Source of the DNA: Aureispira anguillae
GTDB lineage: Bacteria; Bacteroidota; Bacteroidia; Chitinophagales; Saprospiraceae
Assembly: GCF_026000115.1 (NCBI RefSeq)
Contig: NZ_AP026867.1
Coordinates: forward strand, 1,271,501-1,335,500
Direction: 5' to 3'
DNA length: 64,000 nt
Notes under the pieces: generated by a model
The model's database searches: none
The model's input: only the letters and a program-made list of their open reading frames with translations
Told to the model about the DNA's origin: nothing
In this document: piece after piece, positions 16,521-25,332 of the stretch
How positions within the stretch are numbered: position 1 is the first letter of the stretch
Layout: every line of letters begins with the position of its first letter
Translations under genes and position numbers: made by a program

Positions 16521-18155
16521 ATGCTAACAGTTAGTAATCTCTCATTGCAATTTGGCAAACGAGTTCTTTTTGATGAAGTCAATATTAAGTTTACAAAAGG
16601 CAATTGCTATGGTGTTATTGGTGCTAATGGCGCAGGAAAGTCTACCTTTCTCAAAATATTATCGGGCGAAATTGAATCTACTTTAGGCCATGTGGCGAAA
16701 GAGCCAGATGCACGGATGACGGTGTTAAAACAGGATCATTTTGCTTATGATGAGTATACCGTTTTGGATACGGTGATAATGGGTCATGACAAATTATATG
16801 CTACCAAAATAGAATTGGATAACATTTATTTAAAAGAGGATTTTAGCGATGCGGACGGTCTTAGAGCTGGGGAGCTAAATGAGCAGTTTGAAGAAATGGG
16901 TGGTTGGAACGCAGAAAGTGATGCAGCGACTTTGTTGAGCAACTTGGGGGTGGTAGAGGCCGATCATTACAAAAAAATGGCTGAGCTAAATACCAATCAA
17001 AAAGTGAGGGTATTGTTGGCGCAAGTTCTTTTTGGCAATCCTGATATTTTGATTTTGGATGAGCCTACCAATGATTTGGATGCAGAGACAATTATGTGGC
17101 TAGAGGACTTCTTAGCAGATTTTAAGAATACAGTTATTGTTGTTTCGCATGATCGTCACTTTTTGGATGCTGTTTGTACGCATATTGCGGATGTTGATCA
17201 TAAGAAAATTAAATTGTCAACGGGTAACTATACCTTCTGGTACCAAACTAGCCAGTTGTTGAGTCGCCAACAAGCAGACAAAAACAAGAAAAATGACCAA
17301 AAACGCAAGGAATTAATGGAGTTTATCCAACGATTCTCTGCGAATGCTTCTAAGGCAAAACAAGCTACTAGTCGTAAAAAAGCGTTGGAGAAGTTGGATC
17401 TAAATGAAATCTCGGTTTCTTCTCGTCGTTATCCTGGTATTATCTTTAAACAAAATAGAGAGATAGGAAACCAAGTCTTGACGGTTAATAACTTAAATAA
17501 GGTGCTAGGAGATGCAACTTTATTTGATAAATTGAATTTTACGGTAGAGAAAGGCGATAAAATTGCGATTCGTTCTAAAAACTCCTTGGCTGTTACTAAA
17601 TTATTTCAAGTATTGGCAGGAGAAGAAGATGAAAAAGCGAATGGCGGAGATTTTGAATGGGGGGTAACGGTTACCAAGTCTTATTTGCCCAATGAAAATA
17701 GCAAATATTTTGATTCAGACCTAAATCTAGTAGATTGGTTGCGTCAATATTCAGAAGAAAAAGATGAAACCTTTATAAGAGGGTTTTTGGGGCGTATGCT
17801 TTTTTCTGGTGAAGAAACTCAAAAGAGTTGTAATGTACTTTCGGGAGGAGAAAAAGTACGTTGTCTGATGTCTAAAATTATGTTGGAAGAGGGCAATGTT
17901 TTAATTTTGGATGAGCCTACTTCTCACTTGGATTTGGAGTCTATCACTAAGTTGAATGAGGCTTTGATTGACTATCCTGGAATTGTGATTTTTACTTCTC
18001 ATGACCATGAGTTTACACAAACCGTTGCCAATAGAATTATTGAAATTACACCCAATGGCATGTTGGATAAGTTAATGACGTATGATGAGTACCTACAGGA
18101 TGAAAAAGTAAAAGTTCAGCGTGATGAACTTTATAAAGGAACGGTTTACGCCTAA
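16521..18155 (+). CDS. ABC-F family ATPase (YbiT-like)
   Basis: The 544-residue cytoplasmic protein has two ABC domains and no membrane segment, as in ABC-F translation factors that act on the ribosome. Domain 1 has Walker A GANGAGKST and Walker B LILDEPTNDLD, but its signature is LNTNQKVRVLL in place of LSGGQ. Domain 2 has a proper signature (LSGGEKVRCLMSK) and Walker B LILDEPTSHLD, while its Walker A position reads RSKNSLAVTKLF and lacks the GKS/T. This reciprocal degeneracy is seen in YbiT-like members. A charged linker (KNKKNDQKRKELMEFIQRF) joins the domains. A strong terminator follows. Confidence 0.88.
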   Translation: MLTVSNLSLQFGKRVLFDEVNIKFTKGNCYGVIGANGAGKSTFLKILSGEIESTLGHVAKEPDARMTVLKQDHFAYDEYTVLDTVIMGHDKLYATKIELDNIYLKEDFSDADGLRAGELNEQFEEMGGWNAESDAATLLSNLGVVEADHYKKMAELNTNQKVRVLLAQVLFGNPDILILDEPTNDLDAETIMWLEDFLADFKNTVIVVSHDRHFLDAVCTHIADVDHKKIKLSTGNYTFWYQTSQLLSRQQADKNKKNDQKRKELMEFIQRFSANASKAKQATSRKKALEKLDLNEISVSSRRYPGIIFKQNREIGNQVLTVNNLNKVLGDATLFDKLNFTVEKGDKIAIRSKNSLAVTKLFQVLAGEEDEKANGGDFEWGVTVTKSYLPNENSKYFDSDLNLVDWLRQYSEEKDETFIRGFLGRMLFSGEETQKSCNVLSGGEKVRCLMSKIMLEEGNVLILDEPTSHLDLESITKLNEALIDYPGIVIFTSHDHEFTQTVANRIIEITPNGMLDKLMTYDEYLQDEKVKVQRDELYKGTVYA

Positions 18156-18170
18156 CAAAAAAACAAAAAA

Positions 18171-18201
18171 TGCTTAATGAAATCTCATTAAGCATTTTTT
18201 T
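18171..18201 (+). terminator. rho-independent terminator after the ABC-F gene
   Basis: TGCTTAATGA and TCATTAAGCA form a perfect 10-bp stem with a 4-nt loop, followed by a run of seven T. Confidence 0.9.
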
Positions 18202-18225
18202 ATTCACAAAGTAGCTTCTAAAAAA

Positions 18226-18265
18226 TTAAGTAACTACACAGAATTGATGATACGTAGTTACTTAA
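18226..18265. repeat. 12-bp inverted repeat before the FKBP gene
   Basis: TTAAGTAACTAC at 18226-18237 and its exact complement at 18254-18265 are separated by 16 bp. The second arm ends 18 bp before the FKBP start, with no T-tract, so it may be an operator or a 5' leader hairpin near the ribosome binding site. Confidence 0.55.
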
Positions 18266-18283
18266 GACCTAAGGCAATATAAT

Positions 18284-18715
18284 ATGAGCAAAAAAATAGA
18301 GGAATTTAAACGCAAACGTGCAGAGAAAAAGAAGGCAGAAAATGAAGCTTTTTTGTTAGCCAATAGCAAAAAAGATACTGTTGTTAGCCTAGATAGTGGG
18401 GTGCAATATGAAGTCATGGAGGCAGGATACGGGAAGGTTTGCCCTAGTGCAAAAGATTGGGTAACGGCGCATTATCATGGTACTTTAACAGATGGAAAGG
18501 TTTTTGATAGTTCTGTAGAAAGAGATAAGGTAGCAACTTTTAAATTAAATAATCTTATTCCCGCTTGGCAAGAAGTCTTACCATTGATGGTAGAAGGGGA
18601 TAAATGGCGTGTTGTTGTGCCGCCTAATATGGGTTATGGAGAGCGTCAAGAAGGCAAAATTCCTAGCAATTCTATTCTGATTTTTGAAATAGAACTCATT
18701 CGAATTGGTAAATAA
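18284..18715 (+). CDS. FKBP-type peptidyl-prolyl isomerase, no signal peptide
   Basis: The 143-residue protein has a basic coiled N-terminus (residues 1-25, KKIEEFKRKRAEKKKAENEA) and a single FKBP domain with the landmarks VTAHYHGTLTDGKVFDSS, IPAWQEVLPLMVEGDKWRV and IPSNSILIFEIELI. It catalyses proline cis-trans isomerisation. There is no recognisable signal, so it should be cytoplasmic, unlike the adjacent secreted paralogue. The two share the distinctive HYHGTLTDGKVFDSSVE segment and probably arose by duplication. Confidence 0.88.
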   Translation: MSKKIEEFKRKRAEKKKAENEAFLLANSKKDTVVSLDSGVQYEVMEAGYGKVCPSAKDWVTAHYHGTLTDGKVFDSSVERDKVATFKLNNLIPAWQEVLPLMVEGDKWRVVVPPNMGYGERQEGKIPSNSILIFEIELIRIGK

Positions 18716-18772
18716 ATCTTTAGAGAATGGGCTATAAAAATAGGGGCATAACAAGCAATAAATAATAGAACT

Positions 18773-19708
18773 ATGAAAGGTATAAATAGTGTGGTATTGA
18801 TTCTTGTTTTTTTAGCAGGAATAGCTGTTGGTGCTAAGGCACAAAAGGCAAGTAAAGAACAAAGTACACCAGTATCTAAAGATGATTTTGCTTATAGTTA
18901 TGGTATTTTATTGGGAAATAATTTTAAGGAATTAGGCTTAACCACAGCATTGATTCCAATGGAAGAAATCCTAAATGGAATTGAGCGCTCTATGTCGGAA
19001 AAAACAGCCATTACCGAACAAGTAGCTCAAAAAATACTGCAATCCCAATTACTAGAGTTGGGATTGAGTGAAAATAAGCCCCCGAAGCCTAATACTATTT
19101 CGAATAAAAAAGCCTTAGAAAAATTTGCTTTTCACTATGGTATTGTTGTGGCTACCAATTGGAAACAGTTCAACATAACCTTAAAGGAAGTCTCATTAGA
19201 ACACTTTCAGCAGGGGCTAATTGCTGCTCTAAATAATGATGATTTAGCCCTAAGTGCAGAAGCTGCTCAAACGATTGTAACAGAAAAATTTAAATCCTTA
19301 AAAAATGAAGCAGCAGAGGAGCAGTTGGCCAATAATCGGAAGTTTATGGCTCAAAATAAAAAGAAAGCTACTATCATTTGCTTGGAAAGTGGGGTACAAT
19401 ATGAGGTGCTAAAGGAAGGTTCAGGCAAGCAAATTAATCGAATGTCTGATAAAGTAACAATGCATTATCATGGTACCTTAACCGATGGGAAAGTCTTTGA
19501 TAGTTCTGTTGAAGCTGGACAGCCTATCCGTTTTGAGCTAACAGGGGTAATGAAGGGATGGCAAGAAGTAATCCCCCTAATGGAAGAGGGCGAAAAGATA
19601 AGAGCTTATATCCCTGCTCACTTAGGGTATGGCAATCAACGAAGAGAAAACATTCCTCCTAATTCAATCTTAATTTACGAAATGGAATTGATACGGGTAG
19701 GGGAATAA
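18773..19708 (+). CDS. FkpA/Mip-like secreted FKBP isomerase
   Basis: The 311-residue protein has a signal peptide (cleavage after about GAKAQ, residue 24), an N-terminal helical region made of two related halves (FAYSYGILLGNNFKELGL and FAFHYGIVVATNWKQFNI), a linker helix and a C-terminal FKBP domain (KVTMHYHGTLTDGKVFDSSVE, GWQEVIPLMEEGEKIRAYIP, IPPNSILIYEMELI). In Mip/FkpA proteins the helical part makes the dimer and binds clients in the periplasm. It lies 57 bp after the cytoplasmic FKBP gene on the same strand. Confidence 0.88.
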   Translation: MKGINSVVLILVFLAGIAVGAKAQKASKEQSTPVSKDDFAYSYGILLGNNFKELGLTTALIPMEEILNGIERSMSEKTAITEQVAQKILQSQLLELGLSENKPPKPNTISNKKALEKFAFHYGIVVATNWKQFNITLKEVSLEHFQQGLIAALNNDDLALSAEAAQTIVTEKFKSLKNEAAEEQLANNRKFMAQNKKKATIICLESGVQYEVLKEGSGKQINRMSDKVTMHYHGTLTDGKVFDSSVEAGQPIRFELTGVMKGWQEVIPLMEEGEKIRAYIPAHLGYGNQRRENIPPNSILIYEMELIRVGE

Positions 19709-19842
19709 CAATGGATGGTATTTTAATTTTAATTCTTTTATGGCCTAATACTAGGGAGAATTTTGAATAATCATACCTTATCAAATATACGAGTAGTTGC
19801 TATAAAAGCGCTTTGACTTTTTTAGCTGCAAGAAATATTGTG

Positions 19843-19850
19843 TAACTTTG
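19843..19850 (+). promoter_or_regulatory. putative -7 element upstream of the ECF sigma gene
   Basis: TAACTTTG fits TAnnTTTG 110 bp before the sigma factor start. The nearest TTG (19813-19815) is 27 bp away, longer than the usual spacing, so the -33 part is uncertain. Confidence 0.4.
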
Positions 19851-19959
19851 TTTGGCTCGAATACCTATCAATTTACCTTCAATTTACGTTATATTTAATA
19901 ACGATTATTGATGACAGTTTTGTCAACCCAAACTAGTGAAGCAATAACTACAAGACTTA

Positions 19960-20538
19960 ATGCTCGAAGAAGAGGATACAAACAACGATTTATTACAGCG
20001 ATTAAAATTGGATGATCCAACTGTTTTGAAAGTGATCTTTCAAAAACATTATCCTGTAGTGTACCGAGCAATTTATCGCATCGTATCCGATCAGGGAATC
20101 GCTGAGGACTTGGCACAAGATGTTTTTATGCGTCTGTGGGAAAAACGTCATGAAATTAGTGTCGATGGACCGCTAGGGGCTTATGTACGTAGAATGGCTG
20201 TTAACGAAGCATTGGGCTATATTCGAAAACATAAAAAGTATACCATAGAGGAGGTGTCAGACCAGCATCGTTTGGCTACCATTAGTAGCGAAGATTTGTA
20301 TATGGATAATGAGCTGCAATTAGAAATTTATAAGGTAATCGATACACTTCCTCCAAAATGCAAAATGGTATTTATGCTAAGCCGTTTTGAGGAGCTCTCC
20401 TACAAAGAAATTAGCCAAAAGCTAGAAATTTCCCCTAAGACAGTCGAAAATCAAATCTCCAAAGCATTAAAAATACTTAGAGTCCACCTGAAATCTTATC
20501 TAAGTAGCGTTTTCCCTGTTTTTATGCTTTACTTTTAA
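19960..20538 (+). CDS. ECF RNA polymerase sigma factor (FecI-like)
   Basis: The 192-residue sigma factor has region 2 (about residues 22-90, YRIVSDQGIAEDLAQDVFMRLWE) and region 4 (about 125-175, LPPKCKMVFMLSRFEELSYKEISQKLEISPKTVENQISKAL). Both are typical of the Bacteroidota FecI-like group that works with a FecR anti-sigma factor. That partner follows, and TonB-linked genes lie downstream, so it probably receives a cell-surface signal and transcribes the 20.6-27.7 kb cluster. Confidence 0.9.
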   Translation: MLEEEDTNNDLLQRLKLDDPTVLKVIFQKHYPVVYRAIYRIVSDQGIAEDLAQDVFMRLWEKRHEISVDGPLGAYVRRMAVNEALGYIRKHKKYTIEEVSDQHRLATISSEDLYMDNELQLEIYKVIDTLPPKCKMVFMLSRFEELSYKEISQKLEISPKTVENQISKALKILRVHLKSYLSSVFPVFMLYF

Positions 20539-20623
20539 TAGAAAATAATTAATAATAATAAGTTGGAAAATAGTCACTTGTGCGGCTTTTTATTTTTTTT
20601 TATTTAAAAAGTAAATTTGCTAT

Positions 20624-20632
20624 GGGGGGGGG
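20624..20632 (+). repeat. G9 homopolymer upstream of the FecR gene
   Basis: A run of nine G follows an AT dinucleotide 41 bp before the FecR ATG. The ATG at 20622-20624 opens a short frame that is out of phase with fecR at nine G but in phase if one G is lost. Confidence 0.7.
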
Positions 20633-20673
20633 ACAGAAAATTTGCATCTTTATTTATAGAAAGCAAAAATATA

Positions 20674-21675
20674 ATGGACAAAAACGACAACAAATATCTT
20701 CACCTTCTTAATAAAGTATTAGCGAATAAGGCTTCTACTAGTGAGCGAGATTTATTAGAAGAATGGATTAAAAGCAAAGAAGAAAATAAGGCTTTTGTAG
20801 AAGAAATTACAAAAGTGTGGGATTGGTCTGAACATTATGCAGAGGATTTGTCCATTGATACCAATTCGGCATGGGATAAATTAGTAACAAAAATAAACCA
20901 AGAGCCTCCTGTAAAACATACAATCGTACGAAGTTTACGGAGTTGGACGGCTGCTGCTGCAATGGTTGGTTTGCTTGCTTTGAGTTTTTGGTGGGCTTAT
21001 CAAAATGATAAGGTGGTTGAAGCTCCAATGGCACAGATAGAGACGGGCAAAAAGGAACAAAAAGAAATTACGCTGCCTGATGGTTCTGTTGTTGTCTTAA
21101 ATGAGGGATCAAGCCTTTCTTATAAAGAAGATTTTAAAACGAGGAAAGTACATTTGGAAGGAGAAGCTTTTTTTGAGGTGACCAAACAGAATGGTGCCTC
21201 TTTTGAAATCATTACCACAACCACTAAAACAACAGTGTTAGGAACCTCTTTTAATGTTCGTGCTTACCAAGATAAAGATGTAGAAGTAGCGGTATTAACA
21301 GGAAAAGTAGCGGTTGAAGGACTAAAAGGAAGTCAAGAAAAAGTGTTTTTATTGCCCAATGAAACAGCAATTTATGATGTAAAGGCTAATACAATAGAAA
21401 AAGAGACCCAAATGGGCGTCAATTCAATCGCTTGGAAAACGCAGGAGTTGGTTTTTGATAATACCCAATGGATGGAGGTGATTGAAACCTTAGAACAGTA
21501 TTTTGATGTAGAGATCGAGAGTGACGAAAAACTCCTAAATTGTTATTATACAGGTCAATTTAAAGATCCAAATTTAGGGCAAATATTTGAAACGATAGCT
21601 TTTACCTTTCCAACAGATTTGAAGGTAGAAGAAGTCGATAAAAAATATATCCTTAGTGGTGAAGGATGTGAATAA
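20674..21675 (+). CDS. FecR-family anti-sigma factor
   Basis: The 333-residue protein has a cytoplasmic N-terminal sigma-binding region (about 1-80, LLNKVLANKASTSERDLLEEWI), one membrane span (about 90-108, SWTAAAAMVGLLALSFWWAY), the periplasmic FecR domain (ITLPDGSVVVLNEGSSLSY, then VLGTSFNVRAY) and a C-terminal DUF4974/STN-like region (VIETLEQYFDVEI, YYTGQFKDPNLGQIFETI). The ATG at 20674 was chosen over an in-frame TTG at 20617 because MDKNDNKYLH fits the family start. It should hold the preceding sigma factor inactive until contacted from the outer membrane. Confidence 0.9.
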   Translation: MDKNDNKYLHLLNKVLANKASTSERDLLEEWIKSKEENKAFVEEITKVWDWSEHYAEDLSIDTNSAWDKLVTKINQEPPVKHTIVRSLRSWTAAAAMVGLLALSFWWAYQNDKVVEAPMAQIETGKKEQKEITLPDGSVVVLNEGSSLSYKEDFKTRKVHLEGEAFFEVTKQNGASFEIITTTTKTTVLGTSFNVRAYQDKDVEVAVLTGKVAVEGLKGSQEKVFLLPNETAIYDVKANTIEKETQMGVNSIAWKTQELVFDNTQWMEVIETLEQYFDVEIESDEKLLNCYYTGQFKDPNLGQIFETIAFTFPTDLKVEEVDKKYILSGEGCE

Positions 21676-21702
21676 TCTGTTCATTCAAAATTGATTTTTC
21701 AC

Positions 21703-23541
21703 ATGATTAACAAGATCAATATAATTATCTTATTATTCCTGTTATCCTTTGGGAAATTATATGCTCAACAGGTTGAAGTACATTTTTCAGAAATTTCTCT
21801 AAAAGAAGTTTTGGATGAAATTAGTGCCAACTATAATCTACAGTTTTCTTATAGTAATAACTATCTGAAACTGGATCGAAAAATATCTTTTCACAGCGAG
21901 GGAAAGACGTTGGAAGCGACATTGGATCAGTTGTTTAGCGAGAACAACATTGCTTATGCAACCATTGGCTCTCAATTGGTACTTAAGCCTAGCAAGGCGA
22001 AAGATCGGAAGCGAAAAGAGCGAAAAAAACGAAAAAAAAAGCGGGAAGAAAAAAGGGAGGAACAAAGTAAACGAACGCTAGAGCGAGGAACCTTGTTCGA
22101 TTTTGACATTCACTCTGAGTTGATTGGTAGCACAGAGGCATTGGTTGAGCCAGAGGAAAAAATAGAGCGAAGTTTTATTACCATCAATGAAATAGAACCC
22201 TTAGTGCCAGAGAGTATAACGGGTAAGGTTCGTTACGAAGATGCCTTGACATCCGAAAGAACGCCTTATGTTTCTTCTGGTGCTAAAAAGAATAAAACTT
22301 CTGTGGGACAGTTTTCTATCTTGCCTTTTTTAGCAACAAATGCCAAATACAGAAGTCGATATAATGTGTTGTCGTTAAATTTCTTTTGGGGGGTGAACGG
22401 CGGTGTGAATGGTCTAGAGGTTGGGATTGTTGGTAATACCATTACTCGCAATGTACGAGGGGTGCAATTGTCCAATTTATTTAATACTGTAAAAGGAAAT
22501 CTCTTTGGGCTTCAAGTGTCGGGAATGTTAAACCTGACAAAGGGAAAAGTAATGGGAATTCAATTGGCAGGAATTTTTAACTTGGGGAGTAATATTTTTG
22601 GAACCCAGGTTGGAGGGCTTGCCAATATTGCAAGAAATTTGCACGGTATGCAACTGAGTAGTTTGAGTAACCTTGCTACAGATGTTTATGGATTTCAGGT
22701 TTCGGGCTTATTTAACTTTGCGAACGGAAAGTTGTTTGGTTCTCAGATTGGAGGGCTTGGAAATATTGCTTGGGGGGGGAAGAGTGCCGTGCAATTTGCA
22801 GGGGGATTTAACATGAGTGCGAAGGCTCAATTTCAAATTGCCAGTTTATTTAATATGGCTCAAAATATTGAAGGCGCTCAGTTGGGAACCGTTAATATCG
22901 CTAGAAAGGTAAAAGGAATGCAGTTTGGAGTGGTCAATACAACTCGGAAATTGATTGGTGGACAAGTTGGAATTATTAATGTCGCCAAAAAGGCAGAGGG
23001 GGCTATGATTGGATTAATTAACGTTGTTGACACGATAAAAGGAGCGCCATTGGGGATTATTAATATTGTCAAAAAAAATGGCTACAATCGATTTGAATTA
23101 TCGGGAAGCGAGGCGATGTATATCAATATAGGAGCCAAATTTGGACCTAGGCATTATTATCATATTATACAGGGAGGATGGAGAATAAATAGCGACAATA
23201 CTTATTCTTGGTCGTTGGGCTTAGGAGTAGGAACTTTATTTGATTTGAGTGAGAATATTCATTTAAATATAGAACTAGTTTGTTCTCATGTTAATGAAGC
23301 GGTCTTTTGGCTAACTAAATTAAACTTACTCAATCAATTTAAATTAACCATGGATGTCAAACTAACTGAAAAAGTAAGTTTTTTTTGGGGACCAACGTTT
23401 AATGCACAAGTCTCGAATTTATACGATACCAATAAACAAGTATATGGATCTAGTATTATGCCTTATACCTTATTTGATCAAACCAACAAAGGCACCAATT
23501 TAAAAATGTGGATTGGGGGAGTCATTGGATTAAGGTTTTAA
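21703..23541 (+). CDS. STN domain fused to LA_2272-type surface repeats
   Basis: The 612-residue protein has a signal peptide (to about YAQQ), an STN domain (about residues 20-95: VEVHFSEISLKEVLDEISAN, then LEATLDQLFSENNIAYATI), a very basic linker (KAKDRKRKERKKRKKKREE), a spacer, and about eleven 19-22 residue repeats of the form GxQxSGLFNxAxxVxG (about 230-450). The C-terminal 150 residues are barrel-like and end in GLRF. STN domains normally sit at the N-terminus of TonB transporters and contact FecR, so this fusion is unusual. It starts 27 bp after fecR; ATG 21703 is preferred to TTG 21691. Confidence 0.82.
   Translation: MINKINIIILLFLLSFGKLYAQQVEVHFSEISLKEVLDEISANYNLQFSYSNNYLKLDRKISFHSEGKTLEATLDQLFSENNIAYATIGSQLVLKPSKAKDRKRKERKKRKKKREEKREEQSKRTLERGTLFDFDIHSELIGSTEALVEPEEKIERSFITINEIEPLVPESITGKVRYEDALTSERTPYVSSGAKKNKTSVGQFSILPFLATNAKYRSRYNVLSLNFFWGVNGGVNGLEVGIVGNTITRNVRGVQLSNLFNTVKGNLFGLQVSGMLNLTKGKVMGIQLAGIFNLGSNIFGTQVGGLANIARNLHGMQLSSLSNLATDVYGFQVSGLFNFANGKLFGSQIGGLGNIAWGGKSAVQFAGGFNMSAKAQFQIASLFNMAQNIEGAQLGTVNIARKVKGMQFGVVNTTRKLIGGQVGIINVAKKAEGAMIGLINVVDTIKGAPLGIINIVKKNGYNRFELSGSEAMYINIGAKFGPRHYYHIIQGGWRINSDNTYSWSLGLGVGTLFDLSENIHLNIELVCSHVNEAVFWLTKLNLLNQFKLTMDVKLTEKVSFFWGPTFNAQVSNLYDTNKQVYGSSIMPYTLFDQTNKGTNLKMWIGGVIGLRF
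22772..22779 (+). repeat. G8 homopolymer inside the STN-repeat gene
   Basis: Eight G encode part of AWGGKS in the repeat region. Length change by one base would truncate the protein. Confidence 0.65.
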
Positions 23542-23722
23542 TGCTATTGGTTATATGAAATAAAGCAAACAACACCATTTTTACTGAGCATGTAAGTGCA
23601 TATTACTTAAAGTCGATTTTTTAAAATTGGCTAATGGGAGTGTTATGCCGTTGACGAAGTACCATTATTTAAAAACAACAGGACGCTCTTGCTGCTTTAC
23701 AGCATTCTAGGGTGGGAGAGCT

Positions 23723-25006
23723 ATGTCATTCTTAAAAAAGAAAAAAATGAAAACAAATACAAGTACACTAAGAAAAACGCCAGTATTTTGGCTCAATAGC
23801 ATCTTATTATTGATTGGGCTTACTACGGTCTCTCAGGCACAAGTAGCCTCTGACAACAACGATGTTCTGATGGAGACAGAAGAAAGTGAAACGACATATA
23901 AAACACAGGCCGCTCAAATTTCTATCTTTCCGTTCTTAAGCACAAATGGAAGTAATTTAGATAAAAATAATGCGCTCTCTATTAATTTATTATGGGGCGT
24001 AAATGGAGGGGTGAACGGAATGGAAGTGGGGCTGTTGGGCAACAGCATCAAGAGGGATGTAAATGGAATACAAATGGCCTCTTTATTTAATACTGTAGGA
24101 GGCAATGTAAATGGTCTCCAAACCAGTGGCTTGTTAAACATTAGTAGAGGGAATGTAAACGGCTTTCAGAGTACAGGAATCTTTAATATAGGAGGCAATA
24201 TTCGTGGCGGGCAATTTTCGGGAATTTTTAATATTTCAAAAGCCGTAAATGGTGGACAGTTTGCTGGTATTTCAAATATTGCAACCCATGTAAATGGCAT
24301 TCAAGGCTCAGGTATTAGTAATTTATCTACTCATGTAAACGGCTTACAATTGGCGGGCATATCCAATAGTGGAAAGGATGTAAAGGGCGCACAAGTATCT
24401 GGTTTGCTGAACCTTGCTAAAGAAGTAAAAGGTACTCAAATTGGGTTCATTAACATCGGGAAGAATGTAAAAGGAGCCCAAATTGGCTTCATTAATATTG
24501 TGGATAGCATAGAAGGTGCTCCCATTGGTTTTATCAATATTGTTCGCAAGAATGGATACAACCGACTGGAAGTAGCAGGAGGTGAAACCATGTATTTGAC
24601 CTTAGGATTAAAATTTGGTGCCAAAAAGTTTTACAATATCCTTCAAGTAGGAGGACATATATCCCCAAGTTCTTGGGCGCTAGGTTATGGTGTTGGAAGT
24701 GTTATTCCATTCAGCGAGCGCTGGCATGCTAATGTTGAGTTAGTTGGCTTGCATGTCAACGAAAACAAAGCATGGACACAGGCTTTGAACTTAACAGGAC
24801 AGTTTAGATTTACGATAAATTATCAACTTGCGAAACATTTTAATGTGTTTATAGGACCAACGTTTAATGTGCATACATCCCAACTGTACAATCCAGACAC
24901 AGGCAAATATGGTTCTAATTTAATGCCCTATAGTTTCTTTGACGAAACGAATGGTTCTACCAACGTCAAAATGTGGGTAGGAGTGACTGGAGGAGTCCGA
25001 TTCTAG
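23723..25006 (+). CDS. LA_2272-type surface repeat protein
   Basis: The 427-residue protein is a paralogue of the preceding one without the STN domain. It has an N-terminal signal anchor ending near VSQAQ (about residue 40), about eleven repeats of the pattern VNGxQxSGxxNxS (about 85-290) and the same C-terminal barrel-like segment (KKFYNILQVGGHIS, FNVFIGPTFNVHTSQLYN, ending GGVRF). The repeats should make a regular beta structure at or across the outer membrane. Start could be 23723 or the ATG at 23747. It sits between the STN fusion and the TonB transporter on the same strand. Confidence 0.8.
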   Translation: MSFLKKKKMKTNTSTLRKTPVFWLNSILLLIGLTTVSQAQVASDNNDVLMETEESETTYKTQAAQISIFPFLSTNGSNLDKNNALSINLLWGVNGGVNGMEVGLLGNSIKRDVNGIQMASLFNTVGGNVNGLQTSGLLNISRGNVNGFQSTGIFNIGGNIRGGQFSGIFNISKAVNGGQFAGISNIATHVNGIQGSGISNLSTHVNGLQLAGISNSGKDVKGAQVSGLLNLAKEVKGTQIGFINIGKNVKGAQIGFINIVDSIEGAPIGFINIVRKNGYNRLEVAGGETMYLTLGLKFGAKKFYNILQVGGHISPSSWALGYGVGSVIPFSERWHANVELVGLHVNENKAWTQALNLTGQFRFTINYQLAKHFNVFIGPTFNVHTSQLYNPDTGKYGSNLMPYSFFDETNGSTNVKMWVGVTGGVRF

Positions 25007-25332
25007 ATAGGAATTGCTAAGTTCCTAGAAGGCTAAGTACACACTGTACTAGGAGCATGCCATTAAAAGAGTTGCGATGCAGTATCAATAAGGAGGCAAA
25101 CCTTAATAAACAAATAGACATTGTTTGGACTGCACGTTACTTAGGCATGCTCTAATCGGCTTTCTTATTTCAACAATAACAAAACAAACTACAATAACAA
25201 AACAACTTGTTGCTCATCGAGCAACAGAATAGCATCGCTATGCCTAATGGTTTCATGTTATAATTACCTGTAGAGCGCTTATCAGGATGATGTAAATGAG
25301 CAAAATAGGAAAAACAACTAAAAACTATCCAA
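25007..25332. other. 326-bp gap with inverted repeats before the TonB gene
   Basis: No gene is seen. GAGCATGCC at 25053-25061 is repeated in inverse at 25144-25152, and GTTGCTC-ATC-GAGCAAC at 25209-25225 forms a perfect 7-bp stem with a 3-nt loop. Neither has a T-tract, so they are candidate regulatory structures in the leader of the transporter gene. Confidence 0.5.

Noticed and set aside
16521-18155. Degenerate Walker A in domain 2 of the ABC-F protein considered as a mutation
   Set aside because: Reciprocal degeneracy with an intact signature is usual in the YbiT-like subgroup and both frames are intact.
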